This document shows positions 10,682 to 24,900 of a DNA stretch of 64,000 bases, one piece after another; position 1 is the first letter of the stretch, and the number at the start of each line of letters is the position of its first letter. The notes beneath the pieces were generated by a model. The model worked only from the letters and a program-made list of their open reading frames with translations. It searched no databases and was not told the origin of the DNA. This DNA comes from Saxidomus purpurata (lineage: Eukaryota > Mollusca > Bivalvia > Venerida > Veneridae): the NCBI GenBank assembly GCA_022818135.1, contig JAFMSR010000009.1:27535573-27599572 (forward strand), written 5' to 3'. The translations under genes and the position numbers were made by a program.

Positions 10682-12179
10682 AGCACTACCGGATTCCAAA
10701 TCTGGTACCAGAGCTATCTGTGTATGAAACCATATTTTTATTTTTGATGTAAATTAGACCATCAGGAAAAAAGTACAATCAATGTTATTGACCCTTTTAT
10801 GTTCAGAATAACAACTCATAAAAGATTTGTTAATCAGTCTTGAAATTAAATAATAGCCATTTAAAAAATTTCATCTTAAGTTGTATTTTGGAGGTTTCAC
10901 TGTCACATTACTAGACCAGGATGCACATACTATGGACTTATTTCACTTCAATTTGTTCCCTCATCACACCGTTTTCCATTGGGCCAAGTTTGTTCAAACT
11001 TTATCAGCAGTTTTTTTTTATCAAAATCCTTTATTCAAGATGTTACCTTGTATTTATAAATTTTACAGAATAACTAAAGATAGAGATTCAGAAAGTTTGA
11101 AAAATAACACACAGGTCCATTACGCTTCCTGTACTTTCAGGAGATTCATTTTGCAGTGAAGAAAATTAAAAAAAAACAGAAGTAAAACAAACTTATAGCT
11201 TAAAGCCAACAGTTATCAGTTTTGTTCAAAATTACTGCTGAAATTGACTGTGCATAAATTTAAGTTAAAAATTGTAAAACATGCGGATTTACTAGTGTGA
11301 ACCAAGCTTTTTATCCAAGAAGTTAAATATTTTCATACTTTTACTTCTAGTTTCAGTTAATAGTGACACAATGTCTTAACTTGATAAAAGAAATAATACA
11401 AGAGCAGTCTGATGATCTCTTTGAACTGTATAATAAATTATTAGAAAACAGTAAGTGCAGGAAGGGAATGTTTAGTTTTCTAACATAAGTGCAATGGTAC
11501 ATGTTATGACCTTTTGGTGGAGTTCTTGATCTTTATTAAGTGAATATAGACATCACCTGGATGTCAAAGTCCTAGAGAAAAGTGTCAGTGTTTTTCAGCC
11601 CCATCAACCTAAGATAATAAGTGCCCCTGTCTTCTCAGGACTGTTAATAAGTAAGACAACTCTGTGTTTCTGTAGTCTGAATCTGGAACCCATGGTCTTT
11701 CCTGGCACTGAAGGCTTCTGGTGTAAAATCTTCAACCATGTCCTAATTCATCCTTGCCTTTGGTAGAGTAGCAGGTTGCAAATGGCAGTGTTTCTGAAAA
11801 ATAAAAAAAGAGTCCTATGAGTTGATACAACTGTCAAATAAATTACACTAACATAACATCTCAGTAACTTGGTAGAACCACACATCGGGAGCCCAAGTTT
11901 TCGCACCTGAAAAAGCAAACACTGCTGCTTTTATCCTTCCTGCTGTAACAGATTTGTTTCTTGTACTAATTTTATGATAATTGTTTATAGATGTTTGATG
12001 AAAAATTAATCCCTTTATGAACTAGCTTGATCAGATTACACAAACCAGAGTTATAGGGCTTGGAACTTGTTTGACAATCAATTATCTGAAAAAGTACTGT
12101 AACTCCCCTGGTTGTTGCCTGGTATGTTACATAGGTCTGCATGTCTGGATTAAATATTATTTTCTTAAATGAGAGTTGA
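10682..12179. other. Unassigned AT-rich stretch
   Basis: No gene is supported. The last part (from about 11870) begins to resemble the dispersed repeat that follows. Nothing else stands out. Confidence 0.4.
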
Positions 12180-13138
12180 GTATTGTATGATATAGGTCAG
12201 GCGTTGTCATCATTTAAAAGTTTCTATCATGGACATATCTCAGAAACTACCTATGGGATTTATTTGAAACTTTACTAAAGTGTTCAGGGGCATCATACAA
12301 GTAATTACGTAAGATAACCTTTGACTGAATTTAATGCAAAATATGGCCCCCTGTTAGACATGGAAATTTTGGTTAAAGTTTTTGCATGCAAGTTACTATT
12401 ATGCACATATCTCAGTAACCACTGGTTTGAATGATTAGACACTTCAGTATAGTCTCTAGGGGTATCAGACAGTCAACTAAGGTAACTCTTGTATGAATTT
12501 ATTTCAAATTATGACTTTTGTTGGACTGGACATTTTGGTTTAAGATTTTTGATTAAAGTTTTATATGCAAGCTACTATCAGACATTATACCTAAGCTATG
12601 TTACCATTGCTGAAAATGATTTGAAACATATTTACAAGGATCAGGGGCCTCAAACAATCAAGTTAGATAACTTTTGTATGAATTTATTTAAATTATGGCC
12701 TTTGTTTGACAAAGAAAATCTGGTTAAAGTTTTGTATGCAAGGTACTGTCATGCACACATCTCAGTTAACCACTTATGGGATTGATTTAAAACTTCAAAC
12801 AGTTCTCATGGGTATCAAACAATCAGGTTATATAACTCCTGCCTGAATTTACTACAAATTATGGCCCTTCTTGAAATTATAAACTTTGGTTAATGTTTTA
12901 CTTCAAGGTACTATCAAATACATACCTCATCAACCACTTATTGGAGTTGTTTGAACTTAGCAATTGTGTTTAGGGTATCAAAAAATTAAGTTACCATGGA
13001 TAACTTTTGACTTTTTTATGATTCTAGTTTATACTAGATTCAACATAATTTTGTTTTGCTATTTACTGATAAAAGGATTGTTTTATAGCAAGCACTGAGA
13101 ATAGTTGAGCATGCTGTATTATGAACAGCTGTTGTTGT
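12180..13138 (+). mobile_element. Diverged copy of the ~1-kb dispersed repeat (family of 1-515 and 48208-49203)
   Basis: It consists of about six sub-units of 140-180 bp, each with 'tatctcagtaaccact', a 'gggtatcaaacaatca' and 'aattatggcccttc' stretch. The final 50 bases ('gcaagcactgagaatag', 'ttgagcatgctg', 'aacagctgttgtt') match the ends of the other two copies with substitutions. It is much older than the 1 and 48.2-kb copies. Confidence 0.65.
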
Positions 13139-13758
13139 TTTATCTTCTTGGAATATTTTGTCTTTTAAGAAATTTTATGTAATAGATTGTATTATGGCAC
13201 ATTTGTTCTGTTGAACTATTGTAACTGTTCAATATTGTAGATAGATCATGTGTTCTATTACAGATAGATCACAGTTAGCTCCGCCCCCAGACACAGTGCA
13301 AATTATCAGAAATACAGTACAGTGTATTCCTATAGATGTATACAGGAGCCATAATACAAAACCTGTATAGGCTTCAAAGATAAAACAAATGTTGGTCCTG
13401 ATAAGCTATAAAGTTAGAAGATATCCAATTTCTAAGCTAAAATTATTTTAGTAATAAGATATGATAATTTCTTGTTTATTTAGGTATATATAGCTTTTTC
13501 TTTTGTTTTACTGGTCATTAAAATATGAAATTGACACTTGCATACAAGAGGAGGTGAAAATAATTGCAGGTTAGAATAACCTAATGTACTTGTGTTTAAT
13601 TACTTTGATCACATTTTGATTGTTCGTCTTTAAGTTAATGAGACATGACTGTTTAAATGTTCAGTTTTCAATTAACAAAATATATAGGAGGATTAAATGC
13701 CTTCTTACAATAAAAAGTATTTGAATACTGGTACATTGATTAGCTTAAGATAGTGAAG

Positions 13759-13996
13759 TCAGCCTGGTTATAGCTCAACTGGTGGAGCACGAGACTTGTC
13801 ATCTCAGGGTTACGGGTTCGATTCCTGGGGCTGACCAAATAAAATTATATATAGGTGCTATACACCTGGTATGTATAAGAACCAGGGGCGTCTCTGGAAT
13901 TGGGACGCTTTCTGTATCTTGCACTATCCTTCTAAACCTAAAATAACTGTGGTGTTGGTCATATGAGAAACCGGTACCAACGATAAAGCCCTAATA
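13759..13996 (+). mobile_element. tRNA-derived SINE, family 1
   Basis: The head has pol III promoter boxes: A box 'tagctcaactggtggagc' and B box 'gggttcgattcc'. The body contains 'aaccaggggcgtctctgg', 'aattgggacgctttctg' and 'gaaaccggtaccaacgat'. The same body occurs inverted at 45180-45454, which proves a dispersed family rather than a tRNA gene. The cloverleaf is also imperfect. Confidence 0.85.
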
Positions 13997-15878
13997 TACA
14001 TACTTTAGATAGTGAGTCATAAATGTGGCTGTTCCATTCTGTCTATTAGTCCATACTGAAATCTTGTCCAAGCTGTATCTTCCTGAATGATCTTGAACTT
14101 ACTTTGCACAATTGCTTTAAGGTCAAGGTCACACTTGAAGTTTGACTTGTTTCATTGTGTTTGCACTGGGTAACTTTCAAACCAAATGCAGTTGTCACCT
14201 ACACCTTGGACATCAAAAGGACATGTTTTAAATTGGCGCAGTATTTTTTCAATGATACTGCAAAAAGTAAGAAACGCTTTCTGACAGGACTTTTTTTGTG
14301 AAGTAACAGTAAGACTATGAAAGAATTTACGCATACAGAAAGTCCAGAGTGATCATTAGGCTTTGATTACGTGGTTGGCTTCTGGCAATGAGGTTTAGTT
14401 TTCATTTTGAGATTAAAGATAGCTAATTTCAATGAAGAGTTTGAGCTTTTCTTAACAATTGAATACAAAAATAGAGAATTTTTCATTGAAAACTGAAATT
14501 TATTGATGAAGCTTTGATACTTACAAGAGCCAGATACAACAAGTAATTATTTTGTCATGTTGTATACATTTAATTTAATTTCTTCATCATTTTTTTTATA
14601 AACGTACACTTTTTGAAAGTCCTAGAATACCGGTATGTATTCAGTACAATTAGACCATAAAACTGTCATAAAAAATTGCATTCAGATTTAGATGATACTG
14701 TTTGATACATGCATTATCAGGGTAAGAAAAAACTTTCACTTGAATGAAAGCGTTGTTTGGGTCCAACATGACTTTAAAAGTTTTCATTCAATCAGTTTTC
14801 AATATCACCACACTGACGTCCTCTTGAAATTCAATTTTCAATGTCTCGTTGTGAAGTCTATAACATGGTTTCATTGTAGTTAACGCTGATTAACAAAGAT
14901 TAGGCATTGTCAGTGAAAGAATGAAAACTATCTATACAATAGGCTTGTAGGAAAGTAATGATACACCGAAAGTAATGTTAATGTTTATCGTACAACATAT
15001 TACAATAGAATTAATACAAGATTATATTCAATTTACTGTTATAGGCAGTAAGCTGTGAAATGATTACTTTGTCTTCTTTGTCTGTTACGGAAAAATATGA
15101 CATAATTGTTCATGGAAATAATGACATTGTAATAAGATGTATCTGTGCAATAGTAATTGGATTTATTCGGAGTTAAGAATTTATATAGGAAATTATAGTT
15201 ATATAAATAATCAGATGCATATTTAAAAATTATTAATGTGAATTTAATATAAGTTGTTTCAGTATAATGTGATATCAGGAATTATGAGTTTTATAAGTTG
15301 AAAAAGTTGTTCAAGTTTTGAGGGGGGGCTTGACATTGTGCATTATTAGCTCTTATCATATACTATACTCCAATCCACTTGAGTGAAAGACTTAGTAAAT
15401 TCATTATGTTCAAATAAAGCAGTGCCAAAAATATTATCATATACAGGTTTATTTTGATAATTAACTCAACAGTTGAGTGTCATATTAATTTATTCAGAAG
15501 TATATCTGTAGATCAAACAAAACAAAAAGTTGGTAAAAGTCGTAATATGTATTAAAAACAAACCGCTAGTTTATTTATTTAACATTAAGTTCTTGGGACA
15601 GGATATTTAAGTCTTCAGACTTTTTAGGCTTCGTCACTCGAGGTTGAAATTATTAGTTTTATGTGAAATGATTTTTGTTAATTGTGGTTTCAGGTTATTA
15701 GAAAGAAATTAGAAGATCTAACGCCTTTGTGATAATTCTTTGAAAAAAATGTATATTTATATCTAATTTTTATGTTTTCACAAACTGTAATTGACAGTTG
15801 AATGTAGGAAAATGATTTGATTGTGCCTGTGTGAGTATGATACATTAAGTTACATCACTTGGAAATTTCTGAATTACC
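13997..15878. other. Upstream region of the IQ-motif gene
   Basis: AT-rich with no supported gene. It probably contains the promoter and any 5' untranslated region of the gene starting at 15879, but I could not place a TATA box or transcription start. Confidence 0.35.
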
Positions 15879-15970
15879 ATGGATAATAATGTGAAACATA
15901 AACCAAGCATAGGGAAGGTGTTTCGGAGAGTTTACAATGCTCAAATAGCAATTGGAGCACGAGGCAGGAA
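15879..15970 (+). CDS. IQ gene exon 1 with start codon
   Basis: ATG lies in a favourable context ('ttaccatgg'). It encodes MDNNVKHKPSIGKVFRRVY, then NAQIAIGARGR, and leaves two bases before the donor 'gaa|gtatgt'. The carried 'AA' plus the first base of exon 2 gives Lys31. A non-coding 5' exon upstream cannot be excluded. Confidence 0.65.
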
Positions 15971-18900
15971 GTATGTATGAGTTTCTTATATTTTCTTAGA
16001 ATGTCTAGCTCACCTTTGCCCAAAAGCAGCCAGTAGTAAGTTTACTCACAGTGATCGCTCGATGTTGGTAGAATGTAGATTTCCACCCTGTGTTATTTAA
16101 TATGAGTAACCGTTTCTTTAATCCACATCTTCACTACCTTGGTTACAACAAAACTACACAGAACTGTTTCTTGGATGTTTCTCTTCTAAAATTGCTCCTA
16201 CTACTCAATGCTGCTAGAAATACAACCAAGTTTTAAACAACATCTTCACATAAATTACTTGGTCAACAGTAAGTTTCTCATAACTGCCAGCTGAGCAGAA
16301 AATAGAAAATATTTCAAAAGACATCTCCCCATCCACTTGTCTGACTTTGAAATGATTTCACACAACTATTATTTCCATGAATCTCTTTTAAAATTGTTTC
16401 GCAATGGTTAAGTGATTATATATTAAAGTCACTATCACAGTTTCAGCCAAAATATTTATTATCCCCTACCTAGCAGTGGGAGTGGATATAGGAATGGTCA
16501 CTGTCAGTCCATTTGTCTGTCCTACTGCGCCTTAAAAGGTTGGGTTAAAGTGGCTATGGCAACAGTAGGTAACAGTAAATTGTCTTTGATATCATTCATT
16601 CGGTTTTGGTTATGTGGCTATTTTATGGCTTATGCGGCTAAAAAGAACAGAGAGAACAAAAGAATCGCCACACAAATGCCAATTTTTAGTACGTCCGGCC
16701 TTCCGTCCGTAACATATCTTGATCGCTCCATATCTCCTTAACTCCTTGAAGGATTTTAATGAAACTCAGGTCAGATGTTCACCTCATAAAAAAGATGGGC
16801 AGAACCCATGAACTGGTCACCCTGGATCAAGGTCAAGGTTATAACTGAAGGTCAAAAGTTTGAGTCTTGAAATTTGTGTCAGCTCCATATCTCCATAAAA
16901 TCTTGAAGGATCTTTATGAAACTCAGGTCAAATGTTCACCATTTCAAGACGTTGAGCAGAACCCATGATCTGGTCATGGTTGGTCATGGTTATAGCCACA
17001 ACTTAAGGTTAAAGGTTTGAGTCTTGCAATCCTGCCCACTCCATATCTGCTTAACCTTTTGAAGGATTTCAATGAATTGTGGTCAGATGTTAACCTCATC
17101 AAGTTAATGTGCAGAGTCCATGATCTGGCCATGCCAACTCAAGGTCAAGGTTCAACTTAAGGTAAACGATTTGAGTCTGTCTGCTCAGTATCTCCTAAAC
17201 TCTTTGAAGGATGTTGATGAAACTCAAGTCAAATGATCACCTCATGGAGACAATGTGTAGAACGTATGATCAGGTCACTCTGGCTCAAGGCCATGGACAC
17301 AACTTTAGGTCAAAGGTTTGAGTCTTGAATTTGTGTCTGCACAATATCTCCTAAACCACTTGATGGATTTGAATGAAACTTTGACCAAATGGTCTCCTCA
17401 CTTTATTTGCATGTAGAATACATGCTGTGCAGAAAAAACAAAACTCAGTTACATTAATTCCTTCTATGTTCCTATATGTGGCTGGCTGGGGATATAGCTG
17501 TCTTTTAGACTCCCCTGTAGTGCATTATATCAAAAAGAAAAAACAATACATGAACATGATCTCTTATAAATAGGGGCTTTTTGGGGTTTGGTTGTTCTCC
17601 CTATATGAAACTTACATGAGAGTCTTCTTTGAAACGAATGGTCAGTCTTTCAAGGTGAGCTGACCCATACCAGAATGAGTCCTTAGAGCTTGATGCTGTT
17701 GTTCCATATATTCCCCTTAATCTGTGAGGTTTACTGTATTTGAGATATTAAATGTCTGTTAATGGTATACAACCATCCCAGGGCTTGATTACTGTTGACC
17801 TGGTGCTCAATCAAACACGGGGAGCGGTGGTGTAGAGGTTAAGGTGTCGGCCACTCATCCCGGAGGTTGCAGGTTCGTACCATACTGGGGTCACGATTGT
17901 ACTTCATAATATGACACCAGTATTTTTTGCTCCAAAGCTTCAAGCTTTCTTCACAATCAAGCTAAAATAAATTAGTATAAACTAATCAAACACTTCTTAC
18001 TAATTAGACGTTTGAAATCTGAATGTTACATATATAGGCAGTTGAAAATGACAATGCCTGCACAGGATAACAAACTGTGAAGAGTTTAATGCATATTTTT
18101 GGTTTTGCAGCCATTACTTAAGGTAAATGAGGTACTTTGCTCAGTTTTAACAGTTGCAAAGTAATTGCTACAGAGAGTTTCTGCCAATTAAAGTTAATTT
18201 ATAGCTCCGCAAAATGAAGTTTTTAGGGTTTACTTGAATCACTCAGGTTGGTCAGTCTACTGACATAGGTAGTTTTGTGGAGTGAACTTCTCCTTCATTT
18301 TACAAAGGATTGCAATGAATATTGGTACACTTAATCATCACAAGTAGTAGATTTGAAAGACACAATTTTTACATGTATCAATCAAGGTGTTGCTGAGTTA
18401 TGCTCCTTTGATTCTTAAACTTTTCTGTTGCATGAATTTCATATAGCATAGGCAGTTTGTGGAGCAAACTCCTTCAGTTTTAGAAGGATTGCATTGAATA
18501 TTGGTACAAACAATCACCGTGAATAGTAAATGTGCACGACTTAACTTTTGTGCATATCCATCAAGATGTTCCCATTAAACATAGACATTTCTATTGTTTA
18601 AATTTCATGTAGCATAGGTAGTTTGTGGAGCAAACTCTGCCCTCAGTTTTGAAGGGATTTCAATGAATATTGGTACACATTGTTACCATGAATAATAGAT
18701 TTTGTAAGACATAGTTTTAGTGTGTATCCATCAAGGTGTTGAAGAGTTATGCCCCTTCAGACTGAGGTGGCATAGGTAGATTGTGGAGCAAACTTCTCCT
18801 TCAGTTTTAAAGGTATTGTAATGAATGTGTGTACACTTAATCACCATCAGTAGTAGATTTTGTGTGTATTCTGTAAGGTGTTGTACCCTTTTTACCTTAT

Positions 18901-21900
18901 ATGTTTGTATTCCAAAAATTTCATGTATCTTATGTAGTTTAGGGAACAAACTCTTCCTTCAGTTTTCAAGCAATTGCAATGAGTGTTTGTATATATAGAC
19001 ACCTAATAGAAGTTGTGTAAAACATTATTTTGTTGTTTATCCAGGACCAAGTTGCGGTTGCTATGGCAATGGAATTTGTAAAATTGTAGTGTGACTCAAA
19101 AAGTAACCAATGTAAATTAATGAATCTGTGCAAATTGCATTTTGATACAGAGTGATAAGAAGAAAATGTACATCTTTAATTCTAGAATGATGGTAGCTAT
19201 GGCAACAAAATAAGTATTTTTTTACACTTTAAAGAGTAGAACTTGAGTTTACAGGAACAGTTTGCTTAACTGTGAAATCCATTTTGACAGAATTATTGGT
19301 CTTTTAGTACTTGGAAATTTTCTTGACAGGGCACGTTTGTGGGAGTATTTTGATCACGTTCAGTTCCAGCTCTAGTTTCATAATGAACTTTGGAATTTGG
19401 AATCTGTACATTACAACTTTACTTAAATCAGAGTTCAATTACATTTAATCCAAAATACATTTCTTAATAAATCTAACAAATAACTGCAGGGTAAAAATTT
19501 GTTTGCCAACACTAGTACATGGAATCAGTCTTTAATATTTGTGTAATTTAAATTTTAACAGTAAGTGCCTACTTGCGAAGTGTTTACTTACAATTTAAGG
19601 GTTATTTGAAAAGAAAACTGAAAGAAATGTACGAATTGAAAGGTGGTAATATGCTATTTAACTGGCTGAGATGAATTTGATACGTATATTAAGGTTTCTT
19701 TGTACATAGAATAATGATCAAGAGGGTAAAGAAGTTTTTCTTACTTAATTTGCACGAATTCAGAAGTTGTAAAGCGTTTTTGTATCATTATTTACTTGAA
19801 CGTTAGACGCTAATGAGGTGGTACGTTTTATAAAGTGCACTCAAATTAATATACTAAATCCGTGTGTATTGACAACTGTATTTATCAGCTTTTATTTGAG
19901 AGTGACAGAAGAATTTTACATTTGAAACCTTAGGTGTCATTTTTATCAACTATATCGGGATATTGAGCCGTTTTTTTCTGATAGTTTTTACTGATAATAT
20001 GATAACAAATTATGCCTTATTATGGCGATATGTTACATTACTTAAAAAATAGGATTCATTCTTAATATTTTTTGTTGCTATAATTCATATATATAAATAG
20101 TCATAAATGTGAATTATTATTAAATGTGAAATGTGAAATATCTTGGGATGTAACTGTATTTCACACGGAAGTTCTAAATGAACTGTTTTGATGTGTAATC
20201 AGATTATTGATATAAACATGAAATAATCTTTGAGGAAACGGTATTCAGAGTGTACACTAAAGTTACAGTTTTAATAATTTACCTGAAAAAGAACTGTCTG
20301 TCTGACATAGAAGTTATTGATGATGGTTAACTTGTTGCATTAATTGGCTCAGTCCCTCTGAATATTTTGCAAATGTGAAAAATAATGAAAATCGACGTTG
20401 AAATGACTTGAGTATGTCAAGTGCTATGTTGTGTCCATTAGAAAGTTGATTCAACTTGGATAGTTGTATACTAAAGGATTTGAATTACCACTGACCATTT
20501 AATGCCTTGGCGGACAAAATGCCGCCCAATTTTCCACCTTATACATTGACTTATAAAAGACGATTTGAATCAGTAAATGCTGTGGGTTGCAAACCGGGAA
20601 CTTATAAACCTGTTAAAAGATCATTACCTACTGTAAGGATAAAGAAGGGGTAAATATTACTTGTTTCAGATTTTTTGTAACTTTCGAGAAATTTCAAGAA
20701 TGTGAAGACATGGAGATAATTAAGGAATATAAATATCTATATAAGATGCAAAACTTGGTTGGTTGTCTGTGGTCCTACAGGTTGTTTCAGTTCATTTAAA
20801 AAACTTAAGGTGTGAATGTCATTTTCAGTAACTGAAAGATTACAATTATACATGGTAAAGATGTTATCACGATGAAGTATAATTATGTATGTGATATATA
20901 GTGTCTCTGGCTTGGAGGAGTTATGACCCTTGTTTGCTTTGACAATTTTGTTCACTATTCAAGCAATGTTTCAGATGTAACTAGTCACATTTTGTGATGG
21001 CTGACATTTGATTTGGTATCATAGTACTGTGAATGGGTTTTCTTAGCAAGATTTTTCATTTTCGTGAGAAGAAACACTTGATGGAAGTTAAGAAATAAGC
21101 CTAATTTTGAAGACATTTACCATATATTCACAAACTGTTGTGATATGTTCTTTCAAATATTCCTGAGGGAATAATAAGTATAACTGTTTTAATTTCTGTT
21201 AAAAACAACTCTTTAATTCAAATTTTTGGCAATACTCTGATATGGACATCACAAATATTGACATAGATTTAAGACTGTCAGCTGTCATGTTCAGTCTTCA
21301 CATTAGAACACATAAGAGCCAGTGATTTTTTAAACAAAAATATTAACATTAAACAAGGGACCATCACCATCGTTGCAGATTTCCAGAAAATGGAAATATG
21401 CCAAATATATCTGTAACTTCCTGATAATTCAAGATGCTGATTCATGAATTTAAGAAGTTGTGAATTACTAATAATGTCTGAGTTTGGCTTAATTCTGGCT
21501 ACATGAAAAATTACAAGTACAAGTTACATTTTAAAGGCAGCAGCAGACTATTCATATGCTGTCTGGGATTTGTTTGTAGCTCATCTTGACACATGGTGCC
21601 GACATGGTGAGCTTATTAAGATCATAGGGTAGCTGTTGTTCATCTGTCTTTCAGATTCTGCTTCTGTCTTGAACCACTTGGCAAATTTAAACCAGTTACG
21701 GCAAGAATGTAACGTTACTACTGCATTTTCTCTACCAGTTTTTGTGCCTTGCAGAAATCTTGTTGGCATGGTTATCAAACTGGAAAAAAACCCAGAAAAT
21801 AGTTACTTGTCTTTTGTTGAAAAGTGGCATGGATGTCATGTCATAGAAATATGTTACTGACAGAAAAAGCACATACATTAGATGCAATTACTCTCCCAGT

Positions 21901-24900
21901 TTAGTAACAGAAGTTTAGAAGCATTTATTGGGAGATTTGAGGCTTTAAGGATAAAATGCTGTAAAATTCAATTGAAATTTTCTGATTATGAACTGTTCAG
22001 TTTAAGAAGTTATTAAACTTGTGAAGTAACTCTTTAAAGTTCTTTTTTCTGTTGTGTAAAATTTAGTATGAAGTTTTTCCCCTTTATTGTAAAATTGAGT
22101 TTCTTGATATTTGTAGTGATTATTTTATTTTTGTGTAATTGAATGGAAAACATTGTTCCATATATCTGAAGAAACCTTATAACATGAGTACATTATAACT
22201 GTAAAAGTATACAGTAAACTCTGTATATAACAAACAACTTTGGACCATTTAAATGTGTTTCTTATATCCGGTGTATGTTATATCCATACAGCATTATCAT
22301 ATAAAATAAAGAAGGAAAATAAATCGGGCCAAGAAAAATTGATTTCTTATATCCAGAATTTTGCTATATCCAGAGTCGTTATATATAGAGTTTACTGTAT
22401 ATTGAATGAAAAGAATAGAATTGGACCAAGAAAATCAGTTTATTTTATCTGAAATTTTATATATATCTGCAGTTGTTGCACGATAAACACATATCACTGT
22501 ACTCATTTAAGGAAATATAATATAATTCACGAGTACAAAATATAACAGTTTATAGAAATAAAACTAGTAAAACCTACTTTACTAAATTGACTGTGTTTGT
22601 GTGTATTTCAAACTATGTGTATATTTCAGACTGTGTTTGTGTATATTTCAGACTGTGTTTGTGTATATTTCAGACTGTGTTTGTGTATATTTCAGAAATA
22701 GGAAAGATGCAAAAGAAGAAGAAGAACAAGCCTTACGGAAACAAAAAGTCACCAAAAATGTTAAAAAAACTGAAACAAATAGATTACATGACTTCAGACG
22801 CAAGCAGTATGCAGCAATGAGAATACAGAAAGCATGGAGAAAGTAAGTACCTACCTTCTGTCTTTATAGTGGTCAGACTGGCTTATTTTGGATGAACATT
22901 GGATTGTTTTGTTACTGGTACAGAGACCGCATCATATTGAATTGTTTTTAGTGTATTTGCTATCTGCTGCTGTTTTAAGTTTTAAGTCTCAGTTGCAGAG
23001 GAGCTAGGCACTTATCTAAGAATATACTATCAGGAACAATAGTAATTTTGAATTATGTCATATGGCCAAACTTGTGGTTAAAGGGAGATAATGCAAACAG
23101 ACCAGAATGGTCTCATTTAAAATTATGACCTCAATAGGTATGAGTGTTATTGAATACCCTTTAAATCCAAGTACTGATAATATAATGGTTTTTGCTTTTA
23201 GTTTAGGATTTTATACTGTAATGAACTTTAAACGCAAGGACTTATTGTTTGCTAAAGATTTATCTTGCATGACAAGAAAGTAATGTTCAGATAATTTATT
23301 GGTTTTGTAAGCCTTGTTTATGTATTACAGTAATACTGGAACCAAATTTCCTTCTTTTAAGGTTTAAAAAAAGATGATACAACCTTCCTATTTCTGTATC
23401 ATCCTAATAAAAAAGCTTATCAACAATGCAAACTGGTTGGTTGTTTATAAAGTATGTATTATTTAACAACCGAAGTTAATTGAATTCTAATTAAGTTGCT
23501 TTATCAATAATATAAGTAATGATGTTATAGGATGAAAAAAATTCTTACAATTTCATATTGTAATAAAATATAAAAGAGAAGATTTGACAGTTTACACAAT
23601 TCAAAAGCTAAGTTATTGCATATTTTATTGTAACAAACTAAACTGCCAACTTCGTGTTGAGGGAGTATACTTGATTCAGCTTGTCTGTCCGTCTGTAGAC
23701 GGAATCTCAGGATAGTAAAATCTTGTGGACGCTAAATCTCCAAAACCCCTGGTCAGAAGTTAATGATACTTCACATAAGTGATAAGTACAATGCCTTGTT
23801 GTGCATGGTCTGTGTTTCAGGTCTCTAGGTCAAAGGTTAAGGTCACAGGGGCTTTAGATAGTAAAATCTTGTCGAGGCTGAATCTCCAAAACCCCTGGTC
23901 AGAATTTAATGATACTTCACAGGAGTGATAAGCACCATGCCTAGTTGTGCATGGTCTATGTTTCGGGTCACTCGGTCAAAGGTCACAGTGGCTCGAGATA
24001 GTAAAATCTTGTGCGCTTTTAATCTCCAAAACCCCTGGTCAGAATTTAATTATACTTCACAGAAGCCTTAAGTTATGCAGGTCCAATAATTTGAGCATCA
24101 AATATTACATAAATTTAATATACTGTGCCAGTGGTGTATAGGGGGTTTTCATCACCTTCAGTGATAGTTCTAGTTTCATCTGAATCAGAAAATACAGAAA
24201 AGGAAACAAAACATTATGAATGCTGAAATTATGTTCAAGGGAGTTACACTTAAGAGTCTAAATTAACATAAAAAATGCATTAAAAGGATTGTCAGATAAG
24301 CAGGAATTTGACATGACAGGAGTCCACCATTTATTTCCCAGTTGCTCCCCCGACAATCTAATTTCTATTGAATAGTACACACGTAGGGGAATCACGTGAT
24401 CAAAATAATCTCTAAACAAAAGTAAATCTCGGAAAAATGTTGGAAAATAATGAAAGCCGTTCAGCTGCAAATGTAAAATGTAGCCTATCTTATTGCAACA
24501 TAACAGTATTCTAGAACTATACAGGTCTCAATCATAGTCACCTTTCGATTGTGCTAAACACTTCAAGAAACAGACATAATTTATTATCAGAGAATGTCTG
24601 CGATTGAGACCTGTGTAGTTCTATAATACTTCCATGTTGCCATAAGATAGGCTATATTTTTAAATGACAGCTAAACGGCTTTCATTATTTTCTAACACTT
24701 TTCATAAATATATTTTTGTGTAGAGATTATTTTGGTCATGTGATTCCCCACCGTGGTACAGATGTATAAAATGTAGAAAAACATACAGAGGTCGTAAATG
24801 GGTCAGTAAATACAGATATGGTATTTCTAGTATACCAGTAGCTTTTACACTAGTACAATGGAAAAATAGAACCCCAGATCCAAATTGAAAATGGATTTCA

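Larger units (their letters stand above)
15971..22695. other. IQ gene intron 1 (6.7 kb)
   Basis: This large intron holds an old monomeric repeat array (16690-17440), a SINE (17820-17990), another array (18270-19010), a fragment of the foldback family (21155-21240), a MITE (22210-22399) and, at its 3' end, a 22-bp repeat. Between about 19010 and 21150 I see nothing but AT-rich sequence. Confidence 0.6.

Noticed and set aside
10160..10747. Long frames spanning the N gap
   Set aside because: Undetermined bases cannot be translated. The frames are artefacts.
13759..13835. Functional tRNA gene
   Set aside because: The stems are imperfect, and the same head plus downstream body recurs at 45 kb, so it is a SINE.
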